Origin: Edaphocola aurantiacus
GTDB lineage: Bacteria; Bacteroidota; Bacteroidia; Chitinophagales; Chitinophagaceae
Length of the DNA: 64,000 bases
Reading direction: 5' to 3'
Assembly (NCBI RefSeq): GCF_019797745.1
Contig: NZ_VOSI01000005.1
Coordinates: 1 to 64,000, forward strand
This document shows positions 17,855-27,384 of the stretch, one piece after another (the first letter of the stretch is position 1; the number at the start of each line of letters is the position of its first letter). The notes beneath the pieces were generated by a model, which saw only the letters and a program-made list of their open reading frames with translations, did no database searches and had not been told where the DNA came from. Position numbers and translations under genes: made by a program.

Positions 17855-19807
17855 TTATCTGAACAGGGTTATATCGCCCTTCGCTTCATATGTTTCATTA
17901 AACGGATCTACAGCCGCTGCATGCCAGAAGTACACGCCCGTCTCGGCAGGTTTGCCGTTGAAATAGCCATCCCAACCGCCGTTATTAAAGCTGTATGACT
18001 GGAATACCAGCTGGCCAAAACGATTGTATATTTTGAAATACAGCAGGCGCACATAGCCTACAGAGATCGGTTTTACAATATCATTACGGCCGTCGCCATT
18101 TGGCGTAAATCCGGAAGGAACAATAAACCATGGCTTATCTACTACCGTAATCGTTACAGAATCATTGGCCACACAGTTCTGTGCACTGGTGATCTTAAGG
18201 TTATAAGGATACACTCCGCTGGAGGTATAATTAGTTGCCGTAAGCGGATCGGTCGGATTCACCAGGAAGTCTGTTGGAGTCCATTCATAACTAGCGCCGC
18301 CACTGCCGCGCATATTGAACTGATACCCTTTTACAATGATGGTATCACTGCCTGCGCTCGGATCGAAATACGGAATTACAATTGTTTTAATAGCGGTATC
18401 GCGGCAGCCCTTCTGAGATGCAGAGATCAGGCGTACCACATGGTTTTCTATATTGGTGTTATAGGTATGTACCGGGTTTTGCAGAGTAGAAGTCTGTCCG
18501 TCACCGAAATCCCATTGCCAGAAAGTGAATGGCGGCATCTGGGTAACGGATAAGTCGGTAAATTGTAATGGGCTGCCCTGGCACAGGTTACCGTCAAATC
18601 TGAAGTCGGTAACGTGCGGCAGGTATACCTTTACCAAGCGGGTAATACTGTCTGAACAGGTTGTACCCCTGTTGACGATCAGTTTCACCACATAAGTACC
18701 GGTATCCGGGTAAGTATATGTTGGCTGGAAGGCCAATGAAGTATCTGCATCTGTATTCGGATCACCAAAATCCCAGAAATAAGTGTTGCCACCTGCGCTG
18801 GAATTCTGAAAGAACACAGAACGGTCATTATCACATTTGATAATATAGGTGCCCGGCTCATAGTTTAATTGGGGAATATCAGCAATCACATTCCGGGAAC
18901 AGTCGGTTACTACAAACTGCTGGTCACGGCTTACGGTATTGATCACAACACCATTACGCCATTCTTTTACACAAACAGTAACAATATACCTGCCCACTGC
19001 AGTAGGTCTTCCTGTCATTAAACCTGTAGTCGGATTAATGGCCAGTGCCGGGTTAGAGGGTAGTGGAGCCGTTGCTGTAAATGGCGGTACATAGCTTACC
19101 GGTGTATATGGTGGTGCCTGGATCAGTGGCTGACCCGGCAGGCCCGGATTAGGATTAAACTCATCACCACCGATGTAAGCAGAACATAATTCATAGCTTA
19201 AAGAGTCTCCGTCTGCATCTGATGCGGAGAAGTCTACATTCAGCGGATTGTTGGCACAGATGATCTGTGGCGGTGCGGTATGAAATACCGGACTATTATT
19301 GATACACTGACTGGCAGTAAAAGGAGGTATTTCTATAGTAAAGGTAGAACCTGTTACGCCCGGGCTGAAAATATTGGTAATGCTGGCATTACGGCAACAG
19401 CGCTGGTATACAAATGTGTATCCGTTGGTGGATGGCCGCAGGGTAACAGTAAACTTAAATACCATTTTGCTCATGCACACATTCGGAAAGTTGCTGATAC
19501 ATTCATTGCTGAATCCGGTAGGTACAACCTGCCGGATAATGGCCGCTCCGGTAGAACCCCGGAGTACAGCCACATTTGTGCCTTTTTCGAATATGGCATA
19601 GAAAGAAGGATCATCTGCATTGATCGCTTCCTGCTGGCCGGTAAGACAATCGTGGTATAGAGTGACTGTAAATTCAAATCTGTTATTTCCCAGACATACA
19701 TACTGTATATCGCCGCCCATGGTATGACTGGCATAAACAGAGGCTCCCTGGCAGATCAGGAATAAAGCAAACAGGTGAAACAGGATTATTTTTTTTACAT
19801 ATCGCAT
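17855..19807 (-). CDS. PKD-domain surface protein with T9SS type B sorting domain
   Basis: The 650-aa protein starts with a signal peptide (ILFHLFALFLICQGASVYAS). The conserved SHTMGGDIQYVCLGNNRFEF opening, seen in many large Bacteroidota adhesins, follows it. Two PKD-like domains are marked by YFWDFGD and WQWDFGDGQT in the middle. The C-terminus (GFTPNGDGRND, KIYNRFGQLVFQS, GWDGYFNGKPAETGVYFW) is the CHU_C/type B sorting domain. It should be exported by the type IX system and attached outside. Cysteine is frequent in the N-terminal half. The specific function is unknown; adhesion or gliding is a guess based on family members. Confidence 0.93.
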   Translation of the reverse strand: MRYVKKIILFHLFALFLICQGASVYASHTMGGDIQYVCLGNNRFEFTVTLYHDCLTGQQEAINADDPSFYAIFEKGTNVAVLRGSTGAAIIRQVVPTGFSNECISNFPNVCMSKMVFKFTVTLRPSTNGYTFVYQRCCRNASITNIFSPGVTGSTFTIEIPPFTASQCINNSPVFHTAPPQIICANNPLNVDFSASDADGDSLSYELCSAYIGGDEFNPNPGLPGQPLIQAPPYTPVSYVPPFTATAPLPSNPALAINPTTGLMTGRPTAVGRYIVTVCVKEWRNGVVINTVSRDQQFVVTDCSRNVIADIPQLNYEPGTYIIKCDNDRSVFFQNSSAGGNTYFWDFGDPNTDADTSLAFQPTYTYPDTGTYVVKLIVNRGTTCSDSITRLVKVYLPHVTDFRFDGNLCQGSPLQFTDLSVTQMPPFTFWQWDFGDGQTSTLQNPVHTYNTNIENHVVRLISASQKGCRDTAIKTIVIPYFDPSAGSDTIIVKGYQFNMRGSGGASYEWTPTDFLVNPTDPLTATNYTSSGVYPYNLKITSAQNCVANDSVTITVVDKPWFIVPSGFTPNGDGRNDIVKPISVGYVRLLYFKIYNRFGQLVFQSYSFNNGGWDGYFNGKPAETGVYFWHAAAVDPFNETYEAKGDITLFR

Positions 19808-19909
19808 AGAGATGCTTTTTGATGGGGTCTAAACTTTATATAAAAATATATAAAAAAAATGTTAAAGAGCGTTAAAGTCGGTTAAAACCCTTTATGGATA
19901 GGGATATCA

Positions 19910-20689
19910 TTATTTGCCGGCATTGCGTGCTTCCCTGATCCGTGCTTCTTTTGCGCCTCTGAGGAATTCAGAAGCAAAAATGAAGTTGTTCAGCAACTCA
20001 TCCTCGCTGAAGATAATTTCTTCATTAGAGCCTTCCCACTGTTTCGCACCTTTGTGCATATACACAATATGGTCACCGCTTTCCATTACCGTATTCATAT
20101 CATGTGTATTGATTACAGTAGTGATGTTATACTCGCGGGTAATGTTTTTGATCAGGTGATCGATCACGAGAGAGGTCTGCGGATCGAGGCCGGAGTTCGG
20201 CTCATCACAGAAAAGGTATTTCGGATTCAGTACAATGGCACGGGCCAGCGCAACACGCTTTTTCATACCACCGCTGATTTCGGCCGGAAATTTATGATTG
20301 GCATCGGTCAGTTCCACTTTAGCCAGTACTTCATTTACACGGGCTTTCCTTTTCGCATACGAATCCTGTGTAAACATATTTAAAGGAAACATAACATTCT
20401 CTTCAACGGTCAAACTGTCAAATAATGCCGAACCCTGGAAGAGCATACCGATCTGTTTACGGATCTCCTTCATCTCTTTAGCATCTATAGACAATATATC
20501 CTCACCTTCATAAAGGATCTGTCCTTCTTCGGGTTTAAACAAGCCGATCATGCATTTCATCATTACCGTCTTACCACTGCCACTGGCCCCGATGATCAGG
20601 TTTGTCTGACCCGGGTACATGGTAAAACTCACATCCTTCAGAATCTCCTTGTCGCCAAATCTCTTTTTTACGTGCTTAACTTCAATCAT
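19910..20689 (-). CDS. mlaF: ABC transporter ATPase, MlaF-like
   Basis: The 259-aa ATPase has Walker A GASGSGKT, signature ISGGMKKRVALARAI, Walker B YLFCDEPNSGLDP, and the ITTVINTHDMNTVMESGD segment characteristic of MlaF-type lipid-transport ATPases. In Mla systems it powers phospholipid movement between membranes with MlaE and MlaD. No mlaE-like permease adjoins it: the next upstream gene is a transaldolase with its own terminator. The permease must be elsewhere, unless this ATPase serves a different partner. Confidence 0.85.
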   Translation of the reverse strand: MIEVKHVKKRFGDKEILKDVSFTMYPGQTNLIIGASGSGKTVMMKCMIGLFKPEEGQILYEGEDILSIDAKEMKEIRKQIGMLFQGSALFDSLTVEENVMFPLNMFTQDSYAKRKARVNEVLAKVELTDANHKFPAEISGGMKKRVALARAIVLNPKYLFCDEPNSGLDPQTSLVIDHLIKNITREYNITTVINTHDMNTVMESGDHIVYMHKGAKQWEGSNEEIIFSEDELLNNFIFASEFLRGAKEARIREARNAGK

Positions 20690-20716
20690 AACCGTATGTG
20701 CTTAGATGCTTAGAAT

Positions 20717-20747
20717 AAAAAAGCGTATCGGGAACAGCCCGATACGC
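20717..20747 (-). terminator. Intrinsic terminator of transaldolase gene
   Basis: Read on the minus strand, GCGTATCGGG and CCCGATACGC pair perfectly around a 5-base loop and are followed by TTTTTT. It separates the transaldolase from the MlaF-like gene. Confidence 0.88.
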
Positions 20748-20793
20748 AAATATAAAGTGGAAATCCTTATTTCCGGAAAATCTTCACAAATCC

Positions 20794-21444
20794 TTACAGA
20801 TTCTTTGCATCAGCCATAAACTGCGCCAGTCCGATATCGGTCAGCGGGTGTTTCAGCAGGCCTGTGATGGAGCTCAGCGGGCAGGTACAGATATCTGCGC
20901 CAACTTCTGCACAACGTACGATATGTAAAGGGCTACGGATAGATGCAGCCAGTACTTCAGTCATAAAGCCTTGTGCATTGTAGATATTTACAATCTGCTC
21001 GATCAGTTTTACACCATCCCAGCTACCATCGTCGATGCGGCCGATGAATGGAGATACCATTGTAGCACCTGCTTTTGCTGCCAGGATAGCCTGACCTGCA
21101 GAGAATACCAGGGTACAGTTGGTCTGAATACCATTGTCGGTAAACCATTTGATCGCTTTAATACCATCTTTGATCATTGGGATTTTTACCACGATATTGT
21201 CATGGATAGCCGCCAGTTTTTTACCTTCGGCAACCATGCCTTCAAAGTCGGTAGAGATCACTTCTGCACTTACCGGACCATCTACAATTGCGCAGATGTC
21301 TCTGTAGTGTTGCATGATCGCATCCTGACCTTTAATGCCTTCTTTGGCCATCAGGGAAGGGTTGGTGGTAACACCATCCAGAATACCTAAATCGTGTGCT
21401 TCTTTGATCTGATCCAGATTAGCAGTATCGATAAAAAATCTCAT
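20794..21444 (-). CDS. Transaldolase / fructose-6-phosphate aldolase family
   Basis: At 217 aa it belongs to the short transaldolase subfamily (TalC/FSA). It opens MRFFIDTANLDQIKEA and continues GVTTNPSLMAKEG. The Schiff-base lysine is in NIVVKIPM, followed by TNCTLVFSAGQA, SPFIGRIDD and the end pattern HPLTDIGLAQFMAD. It acts in the non-oxidative pentose phosphate pathway or cleaves fructose 6-phosphate; members cannot be split reliably by eye. ATG at 21444 is preferred over one nine codons upstream, as the family starts exactly here and a -7 box lies at 21469-21476. Confidence 0.93.
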   Translation of the reverse strand: MRFFIDTANLDQIKEAHDLGILDGVTTNPSLMAKEGIKGQDAIMQHYRDICAIVDGPVSAEVISTDFEGMVAEGKKLAAIHDNIVVKIPMIKDGIKAIKWFTDNGIQTNCTLVFSAGQAILAAKAGATMVSPFIGRIDDGSWDGVKLIEQIVNIYNAQGFMTEVLAASIRSPLHIVRCAEVGADICTCPLSSITGLLKHPLTDIGLAQFMADAKNL

Positions 21445-21468
21445 AAAAATTGATTGAATTTGGTGTGG

Positions 21469-21476
21469 CAAAGATA
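21469..21476 (-). promoter_or_regulatory. TATCTTTG -7 box before transaldolase
   Basis: TATCTTTG on the minus strand, 25 bases ahead of the chosen ATG. The same octamer precedes tsaB, aroK and the RibD-like gene in this window. Confidence 0.55.
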
Positions 21477-21639
21477 ATTTTAAAATCCCGTGAAGCGAAA
21501 TTTTTTTAATGAGTAGCTGTTATGACTACTTGCCTGATTCCGGGTAGTGCGTTGTGTGGCAGCAATTCAAAAAACAAATTGCGATCTGTTCGAAAGGAGG
21601 AACAGTAGTTACCTGCATGCAAATAGTCATAAAGCATCT

Positions 21640-21692
21640 TCTTATAAAAATGTATCGCGCCGGCATAACCGGCACGATACATTTTTATAAGA
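21640..21692 (-). terminator. 24-bp stem hairpin after mtaB
   Basis: Arms 21640-21663 and 21669-21692 pair with one mismatch that becomes a G-U pair only in minus-strand RNA. This agrees with its role as terminator of mtaB. It has a GC apex, an AT-rich base and a CATAA loop. Confidence 0.75.
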
Positions 21693-21706
21693 TAGATTAC
21701 ATTAAT

Positions 21707-22975
21707 TTATATAGCCCATTCAACGATCTGGTTTTCCAGTTCGGGTGTATGTGCTGCCTGCACGCGGATGTAGTTATCGCTATACCCCTCCATGATGCCG
21801 TTCTTATTGGCATGTTCAAACAATACTGCACGTTTCTGTCCGGTATGCTGTTCGGTGAAATAGCGCATTTTCTGATAAGAAAGATTACGCAGGCGTTTGT
21901 TGCGCTCATTGCGTATATGTTGCGGTACAACATCTTTCATATCGGCTGCAAGCGTATTGTTACGTTCAGAATAGGTAAATACGTGGAAGTAAGATACATC
22001 CAGGTTATGCAGGAACTGGAATGTTTCTTCAAACAATTCATCCGTCTCACCCGGGAAGCCTACAATAACATCTACACCGATACAACAGTGCGGCATTAAT
22101 GCCTTAATCTGTTGTACTCTCTCTGTATATAATTCACGCTGGTAGCGGCGGCGCATTAGTCCCAGGATCTGGTTACTACCACTCTGCAGTGGAATATGAA
22201 AGTGTGGCATAAAGCGTTTGCTTTCAGCCACAAAAGAAATAATCTCCTCGCTGAGCAGGTTAGGTTCAATGCTCGAAATACGGTAGCGGTCGATACCTTC
22301 GGTTGCGTCCAGTTCCTGTATCAGGTCAAAGAAGGTTTCTTCTTTTTTCTTGCCACCGGTATTGCCTTTACCAAAATCGCCCAGGTTAATGCCAGTCAGT
22401 ACAATCTCTTTAGTACCGGCATCGGCCAGTACTTTTACATTTTCAATCACATTGGCAATACTGTCGCTACGGCTATGGCCGCGGGCCAGGGGTATGGTAC
22501 AGAAAGAACAGTTGTAATCACATCCGTCCTGCACCTTGAGGAAGGTACGGGTACGGTCTGCAACAGAGTAGGAGGCATTGAAGCCGTTCACATCCTCGAT
22601 GTCGCAGCTGCATACTTTAGCACTGTTTCCTTTTGATAATTCTTTCAGGTGATGTGCCAGGTTGAATTTCTCCGCAGCACCCAGTACCAGGTCTACACCT
22701 TCTATACTGGCGATCTCCTGCGGCTTCAGCTGGGCATAACAACCAGTGATCACCACCAGGCTTTCCGGTGCTTTTCTTTGTATTTTCCGCACGATCTGGC
22801 GACATTCTTTATCGGCATTTTCCGTTACAGAACAGGTGTTGATGACATATACATCTGCTACCTCTTCAAAATCGGTCTTTACAAAACCCTCCGCCTCCAG
22901 CGTACGACTCAGGCTGGAAGTTTCTGAAAAGTTGAGTTTACAACCCAGGGTGTGAAATGCTACCGTTTTACTCAT
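21707..22975 (-). CDS. mtaB: tRNA t6A37 methylthiotransferase MtaB
   Basis: The 422-aa radical SAM enzyme converts t6A37 to ms2t6A37 in tRNAs reading ANN codons. An N-terminal methylthiotransferase domain carries its own cluster cysteines (TLGCKLN, INTCSVTENADKECR, ITGCYAQ). The radical SAM motif is DGCDYNCSFCTIPLARG, and the TRAM domain at the end has the GMEGYSDNYIRV type. Length is normal. It is preceded by a -7 box and followed by a hairpin, so it appears monocistronic. It pairs biochemically with TsaB, encoded at 31 kb, which helps make the t6A substrate. Confidence 0.96.
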   Translation of the reverse strand: MSKTVAFHTLGCKLNFSETSSLSRTLEAEGFVKTDFEEVADVYVINTCSVTENADKECRQIVRKIQRKAPESLVVITGCYAQLKPQEIASIEGVDLVLGAAEKFNLAHHLKELSKGNSAKVCSCDIEDVNGFNASYSVADRTRTFLKVQDGCDYNCSFCTIPLARGHSRSDSIANVIENVKVLADAGTKEIVLTGINLGDFGKGNTGGKKKEETFFDLIQELDATEGIDRYRISSIEPNLLSEEIISFVAESKRFMPHFHIPLQSGSNQILGLMRRRYQRELYTERVQQIKALMPHCCIGVDVIVGFPGETDELFEETFQFLHNLDVSYFHVFTYSERNNTLAADMKDVVPQHIRNERNKRLRNLSYQKMRYFTEQHTGQKRAVLFEHANKNGIMEGYSDNYIRVQAAHTPELENQIVEWAI

Positions 22976-23001
22976 TCAAAATACTTTTAATACAAGGGGT
23001 G

Positions 23002-23009
23002 CAAATTTA
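23002..23009 (-). promoter_or_regulatory. TAnnTTTG -7 box before mtaB
   Basis: TAAATTTG on the minus strand, 27 bases ahead of the mtaB ATG. Confidence 0.45.
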
Positions 23010-23067
23010 CGTAATATATCATTGATCTGCATAAAATTTAACGTTTGCCCTATAGATGTACTCAATC

Positions 23068-24579
23068 CTAGCGTGATTTGTTTAGCCTTTTGATCTCGTA
23101 CAGGTCTGTACGGCGGTCGCGCATGGTTTTTACCGATCCGTAGTGATGCAGCTCTTTCAGCAGTTTAAGATCTACATCCACAATAAGGGTCATCTCTGTA
23201 TTGGGTGTAGCTTCCGCCTTAATGGCATTCATCGGGAAGGCAAAATCAGAAGGGGTAAATACTGCAGCCTGACCGAACTGTATATCCATATTATTGACCC
23301 CCGGCAGGTTACCCACACAGCCTGCAATAGCTACATAACACTCATTCTCAATAGCCCTTGCCATCGCACAATGGCGCACGCGGGTATAAGCATTCTGCGT
23401 ATCGGTCAGGTAGGGCACGAACAGTATCTTCATGCCGTCCAGGGCCAGCAGGCGGGAGAGCTCAGGGAATTCTACATCATAACAGATCAGGATGCCGATC
23501 TTACCGCAATCGGTATTGATGGCTGCGATCTTATCGCCACCTGTAATGCTATAGTATTTTTCCTCGTTCGGGGTGATGTGTATCTTACGATATTCGCTCA
23601 CCTTACCATCGCGGTGACAGAGAAAGGAGATATTGTATAATTTATTATCCTCCACAACCGGCATACTACCCGCTATGATATTGACATTATAGGCAATCGC
23701 GTATTCCGATATTTTTATGCGGATTTCTTCTGTCTTCTTCGCCAGTTCACGCATGGCTTCATATTCCGACAGATGGTTAAATTCGGCGAGCAGGGGAGAG
23801 TTGAAGAATTCCGGGAATACGGCAAAGTCTGCATTATAGGCACTGAGGGTATCCACAAAAAACTCAACCTGCTCAAAGAATTTCTCCATAGTGGCAAATG
23901 GACGCATCTGCCATTGCACCAGGCCCAGGCGAATGATGCTGTCGCTCATAGCGTTCTTCTTGCGGGAATAGTAAATATTATTCCATTCCAGCAGGGCAGC
24001 ATACTCCTCCGACTGTACGTCTCCTTTCAGGTAATTGCGCAGTACTTTGACTACGTGAAAATCATTTGAAATCTGGAAACTGAGTACCGGGTCGTATATC
24101 TCCTTGGCCTTCACCTTTTCAATATACTGTTTAGGCGTTAATTCATTACTGTATTTATGGTAATTAGGTATACGGCCACCCACCTTGATCTCTTTCAGGT
24201 TGCGCTGCTCACAGAGCTCTTTACGTGCATCGTACAGGCGACGGGCCAGGCGCAGTTCCCTGAAATCCGGGTGTACAAATACTTCTATGCCGTAGAGTAC
24301 ATCGCCATCTTCAAAATGGGTATTGAAAGAATAGTTGCCGGTAATCTCTTCATAAGTATGTTCGTCTCCGAAGAGTTTGTATTGTACAATGATAGATAAG
24401 GCACAGGCAGCCACCTTGCCGTCTACTTCCACACAGAATTGTCCTTCCGGGAATATAGATAATAGTTTCTTGATATTTGCTTCGCGCCATACACCGCCCA
24501 TGCCGTCATAGGCCTCGATCATAGCTGCTTTTAATCCCTCATAATCTTCGATCTGCAGTTGTCTTACAATTACTTCCAT
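23068..24579 (-). CDS. GNAT acetyltransferase-nitrilase fusion
   Basis: A 503-aa two-domain protein. Residues 1 to about 160 form a GNAT acetyltransferase (YGIEVFVHPDFRELRLARRLYDARKEL is the acetyl-CoA-binding region). Residues about 213-480 are a carbon-nitrogen hydrolase with the triad Glu in FAVFPEFFN, Lys in YRKIHITPNE and Cys in ILICYDVEFPE. This architecture exists in other bacteria and is annotated as bifunctional; substrates are unknown. A linker of about 50 residues contains a possible helical stretch. It is preceded and followed by genes of the same strand but with independent gaps, so it is probably alone. Confidence 0.9.
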   Translation of the reverse strand: MEVIVRQLQIEDYEGLKAAMIEAYDGMGGVWREANIKKLLSIFPEGQFCVEVDGKVAACALSIIVQYKLFGDEHTYEEITGNYSFNTHFEDGDVLYGIEVFVHPDFRELRLARRLYDARKELCEQRNLKEIKVGGRIPNYHKYSNELTPKQYIEKVKAKEIYDPVLSFQISNDFHVVKVLRNYLKGDVQSEEYAALLEWNNIYYSRKKNAMSDSIIRLGLVQWQMRPFATMEKFFEQVEFFVDTLSAYNADFAVFPEFFNSPLLAEFNHLSEYEAMRELAKKTEEIRIKISEYAIAYNVNIIAGSMPVVEDNKLYNISFLCHRDGKVSEYRKIHITPNEEKYYSITGGDKIAAINTDCGKIGILICYDVEFPELSRLLALDGMKILFVPYLTDTQNAYTRVRHCAMARAIENECYVAIAGCVGNLPGVNNMDIQFGQAAVFTPSDFAFPMNAIKAEATPNTEMTLIVDVDLKLLKELHHYGSVKTMRDRRTDLYEIKRLNKSR

Positions 24580-24714
24580 ATATTATTGTCCGTTGATTTA
24601 CAATTTTTTAGAAAATGCTATTTATAGCTATCGAAAAGGTACGGTCTTTCTTTTAAAAGTGAAAGCAGGCCTGCATTAAAGTTATGTGAAGAAAAGTGCG
24701 TGATTTTCAGGCAT

Positions 24715-24745
24715 AAAAAAAGAGGTACCGTACGGTACCTCTTTT
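24715..24745 (-). terminator. Intrinsic terminator after DUF6580 gene
   Basis: A 28-base perfect palindrome centred on GGTACCGTACGGTACC with AAAA/TTTT ends. On the minus strand it runs into seven T residues. Confidence 0.85.
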
Positions 24746-24768
24746 CAATAATTAATAATGTATCAGGA

Positions 24769-25341
24769 TTAAGCTGAAGCTAATACTTTGCTTTGTTTGC
24801 TGGCTTTTGCATAAGCTGCATAACCACCGAATAATATTCCGCTGAAAATTAAATCGCTCGCGAAAGTGTTTTTGTAGAATGGAATACCGGCAACCATACA
24901 ATCGATCAGACCAGTAATGGTAGTAGGGTACATCACATACTTAGATGGGAAGAAACCAGCAAACCATACACCGAAGTTAGAGATCAGGTAGAAAGATACT
25001 GAGCTTAATACAGAGAATCCAACAACGTTATACCACTTGGCACTTTTCATTTTAGTACCGAAGAATACAGTAACTAACATGGCACCGTATACAAAGAATT
25101 GAGATGCATCATAGAAACCGTTTCCTTTTGTGATTTCAATATAGATATCGGTAACGAGGTATGCGATCAGGGGTAAAACATAAGCATTCGCTTTGTTTTT
25201 GAAGATAGCACCGCTGAACAGGCTGATGGCTCCGATACTTGCGAAGTTCCAGATATTCTGTTCAACACTCATGATACGGGATACAACAGCAAATAATACT
25301 AATACAGTTGCTAATAAGATAGTTCTTTGTTTGGTGTTCAT
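24769..25341 (-). CDS. DUF6580-family integral membrane protein
   Basis: A 190-aa protein with five or six membrane helices, beginning MNTKQRTILLATVLVLFAVVSR. The pattern NFASIGAISLFSGAIFKNK...PLIAYLVTDIYIE, followed by a long loop and VFFGTKMK, matches the DUF6580 family. Family proteins resemble ECF-type S components and are often found near cobalamin or metal-related genes. No such neighbours occur here, so the role stays unknown. It has its own -7 box and a clear terminator, hence is monocistronic. Confidence 0.8.
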   Translation of the reverse strand: MNTKQRTILLATVLVLFAVVSRIMSVEQNIWNFASIGAISLFSGAIFKNKANAYVLPLIAYLVTDIYIEITKGNGFYDASQFFVYGAMLVTVFFGTKMKSAKWYNVVGFSVLSSVSFYLISNFGVWFAGFFPSKYVMYPTTITGLIDCMVAGIPFYKNTFASDLIFSGILFGGYAAYAKASKQSKVLASA

Positions 25342-25381
25342 TTTGAGAAAATTAATTGTAATTACCTATGCGGTAAGGCGA

Positions 25382-25389
25382 CAAAGTTA
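25382..25389 (-). promoter_or_regulatory. TAnnTTTG -7 box before DUF6580 gene
   Basis: TAACTTTG on the minus strand, 41 bases ahead of the ATG. Confidence 0.45.
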
Positions 25390-25491
25390 CTAATTTTTTT
25401 AAAAAATTTTACAAATGTATCCTGAATAATTCCTGCAGGAAGATCAGTATTTGTTATATTTATTCTATTTTGCGGCACATATTTTTCGTCT

Positions 25492-26580
25492 TTGCTCAAA
25501 CGACTCTATACTTTCTGTAAACGGTACAAAACCGCATCGGTAGCCCTTTTCTTCATTATAGGGGTATCATTGGTAGCGTTACTGGCCTATCCGCTGGCCA
25601 GTGACCGGACACCTGATGCCAATATGATGACCGTAGAACTGAGTGCTAAACCACCAGGTTATACCAAAACTTTTCTGAAAGTGCCCAAGGAGCAGACCAT
25701 TACCCGGCCGGGCTGGCTGCAGCGCCTGCTTATGGGTACTCCTGCCGATTATCGATTACTGCCCATCAATGGCTGGGTGAAGATCAAAGACGGTATACAG
25801 GTAAGACATTATATAGATGACGGTATGGAGGATGTACAGGTGTACTCCTTTAAATCGCTTGGATTGAACAATGCTAAAGATGCTGTTGCCGAAAAATTAT
25901 TTGTACAGAAGAGGTTCCTGCTGGGAACCGATCGTTATGGCAGAGATATTTACTCCCGTCTGCTGATCGGGGCTAGGGTGAGTATAGGCGTTGGTATTGT
26001 ATCGGTAGTACTATCCTTAAGCATAGGCATTATACTGGGCACTATATCCGGCTGGTACGGAGGCTGGGTCGATTATGCAGTTATGTGGCTGGTCAATATC
26101 CTGTGGGCCATACCCACACTGCTGCTGGTATTTGCGATTACCCTCACTATAGGTAAGGGATTCTGGGAAATCTTTATTGCCATAGGGCTTACCTCCTGGG
26201 TAAGTGCTGCAAGGCTGATCCGCGGGCAGGTAATGCAGCTGAAAGAAATGGATTTTATAGTTGCGGCAAAGGCTTTGGGTTTAAAAGATATGCGCATTAT
26301 CTTTAGACATATTTTGCCCAATATTGCCGGACCCATTACCGTAATTGCTGCATCTAATTTTGCTACGGCAATATTAATCGAAGCCGGTTTAAGTTTCCTG
26401 GGTATAGGCGTACAACCGCCTACACCATCCTGGGGACTGATGATCAAGGAACATTATAATTTCCTGATTGCCGGAAACCCGGTGCTGGCACTAATTCCAG
26501 GTTTAGCTATTATGCTGCTGGTGCTGGCATTCAATATTTTAGGCAATGCCATCCGGGACATACTGGATGTGCGTAATTAA
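25492..26580 (+). CDS. Peptide/nickel-type ABC permease (OppC/DppC-like)
   Basis: The 362-aa permease starts at TTG. One N-terminal membrane helix is followed by a long extracytoplasmic segment of about 110 residues (roughly 33-140). Then comes the DppC core: FLLGTDRYGRDIYSRLLIGARVSIGVG and the EAA loop MDFIVAAKALGLKDMRIIFRHILPN, with five further helices. It should import oligopeptides or a related ligand with an OppB partner, ATPases and a binding protein. None is adjacent. It begins a + strand run of five genes with short gaps whose other members have unrelated functions. Confidence 0.92.
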   Translation: MLKRLYTFCKRYKTASVALFFIIGVSLVALLAYPLASDRTPDANMMTVELSAKPPGYTKTFLKVPKEQTITRPGWLQRLLMGTPADYRLLPINGWVKIKDGIQVRHYIDDGMEDVQVYSFKSLGLNNAKDAVAEKLFVQKRFLLGTDRYGRDIYSRLLIGARVSIGVGIVSVVLSLSIGIILGTISGWYGGWVDYAVMWLVNILWAIPTLLLVFAITLTIGKGFWEIFIAIGLTSWVSAARLIRGQVMQLKEMDFIVAAKALGLKDMRIIFRHILPNIAGPITVIAASNFATAILIEAGLSFLGIGVQPPTPSWGLMIKEHYNFLIAGNPVLALIPGLAIMLLVLAFNILGNAIRDILDVRN

Positions 26581-26594
26581 ATGATATATAGAAC

Positions 26595-27368
26595 ATGATT
26601 ACAAAAATATGGAGTGATAAACCCACCCGGCTGTTTGTGCTGATTACCGCATTCTTTGTAGCCAATGCACTGATTGCTGAATGCATCGGTGGCAAGTTGT
26701 TTTCGCTGGAATCTGTATTTGGCATGCAGCCATCGGATTTTACTTTGTTTGGCGAGTCACATCTGAGCTATACCCTTACCTGTGGTGTGTTGCTCTGGCC
26801 TCTGGAGTTTGTGGTGACCGATATTGTGAATGAATATTACGGGCAGAAAGCCGTAAAGCGCATTTCCCTTACCGCAGTGGGATTAATTATATATGCCTTT
26901 GTGATGTTCTATGTGGCCATACATGCACCCGCCAGCGATTTCTGGGTACATTCCAAAGAAGGGCAGGGCGTACCCAATATGCAGTCCGGCTTTAATGCTA
27001 TCTTCGGACAAGGCATGTGGATCATTATCGGAAGCCTGGTGGCCTTTATGGTAAGCCAGCTTGTCGATGTATTTGTATTTCATAAGATCAAAGAGCGAAC
27101 AGGCAATAAAATGGTCTGGTTAAGAGCGACAGGATCTACGGTAGTATCACAATTAGTTGATAGCTTTATTGTATTGTATATTGCGTTTAAATTAGGTAAT
27201 GACTGGAGCTGGCAGCGTGTACTGGCAGTTTGCCTGGTCAATTATTCATATAAATTTGTCATGGCATTGGTGCTGACCCCCGTTATTTACTGGGCAGAGG
27301 GCCTTATAGACCGTTACCTGGGCAAAGACCTGGCCATGGCCATGAAGCAGGAAGCGGCAAACAAATAG
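26595..27368 (+). CDS. yhhQ: Queuosine precursor transporter (YhhQ family)
   Basis: The 257-aa membrane protein has about seven helices. Motifs fit YhhQ: VANALIAECIGGKLF near the start, LLWPLEFVVTDIVNEYYGQKAVKR, and RATGSTVVSQLVDSFIVLYIAF. It imports queuine or preQ bases for tRNA queuosine. Length is typical. It sits 14 bases after the OppC-like gene and 16 bases before the DUF4129 gene. No preQ1-type riboswitch is evident in these short gaps. Confidence 0.9.
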   Translation: MITKIWSDKPTRLFVLITAFFVANALIAECIGGKLFSLESVFGMQPSDFTLFGESHLSYTLTCGVLLWPLEFVVTDIVNEYYGQKAVKRISLTAVGLIIYAFVMFYVAIHAPASDFWVHSKEGQGVPNMQSGFNAIFGQGMWIIIGSLVAFMVSQLVDVFVFHKIKERTGNKMVWLRATGSTVVSQLVDSFIVLYIAFKLGNDWSWQRVLAVCLVNYSYKFVMALVLTPVIYWAEGLIDRYLGKDLAMAMKQEAANK

Positions 27369-27384
27369 AACACAAGCGTCGGAA

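Noticed and set aside
23143-23640. 165-codon frame opposite the nitrilase domain
   Set aside because: Antisense shadow without any recognisable domain.
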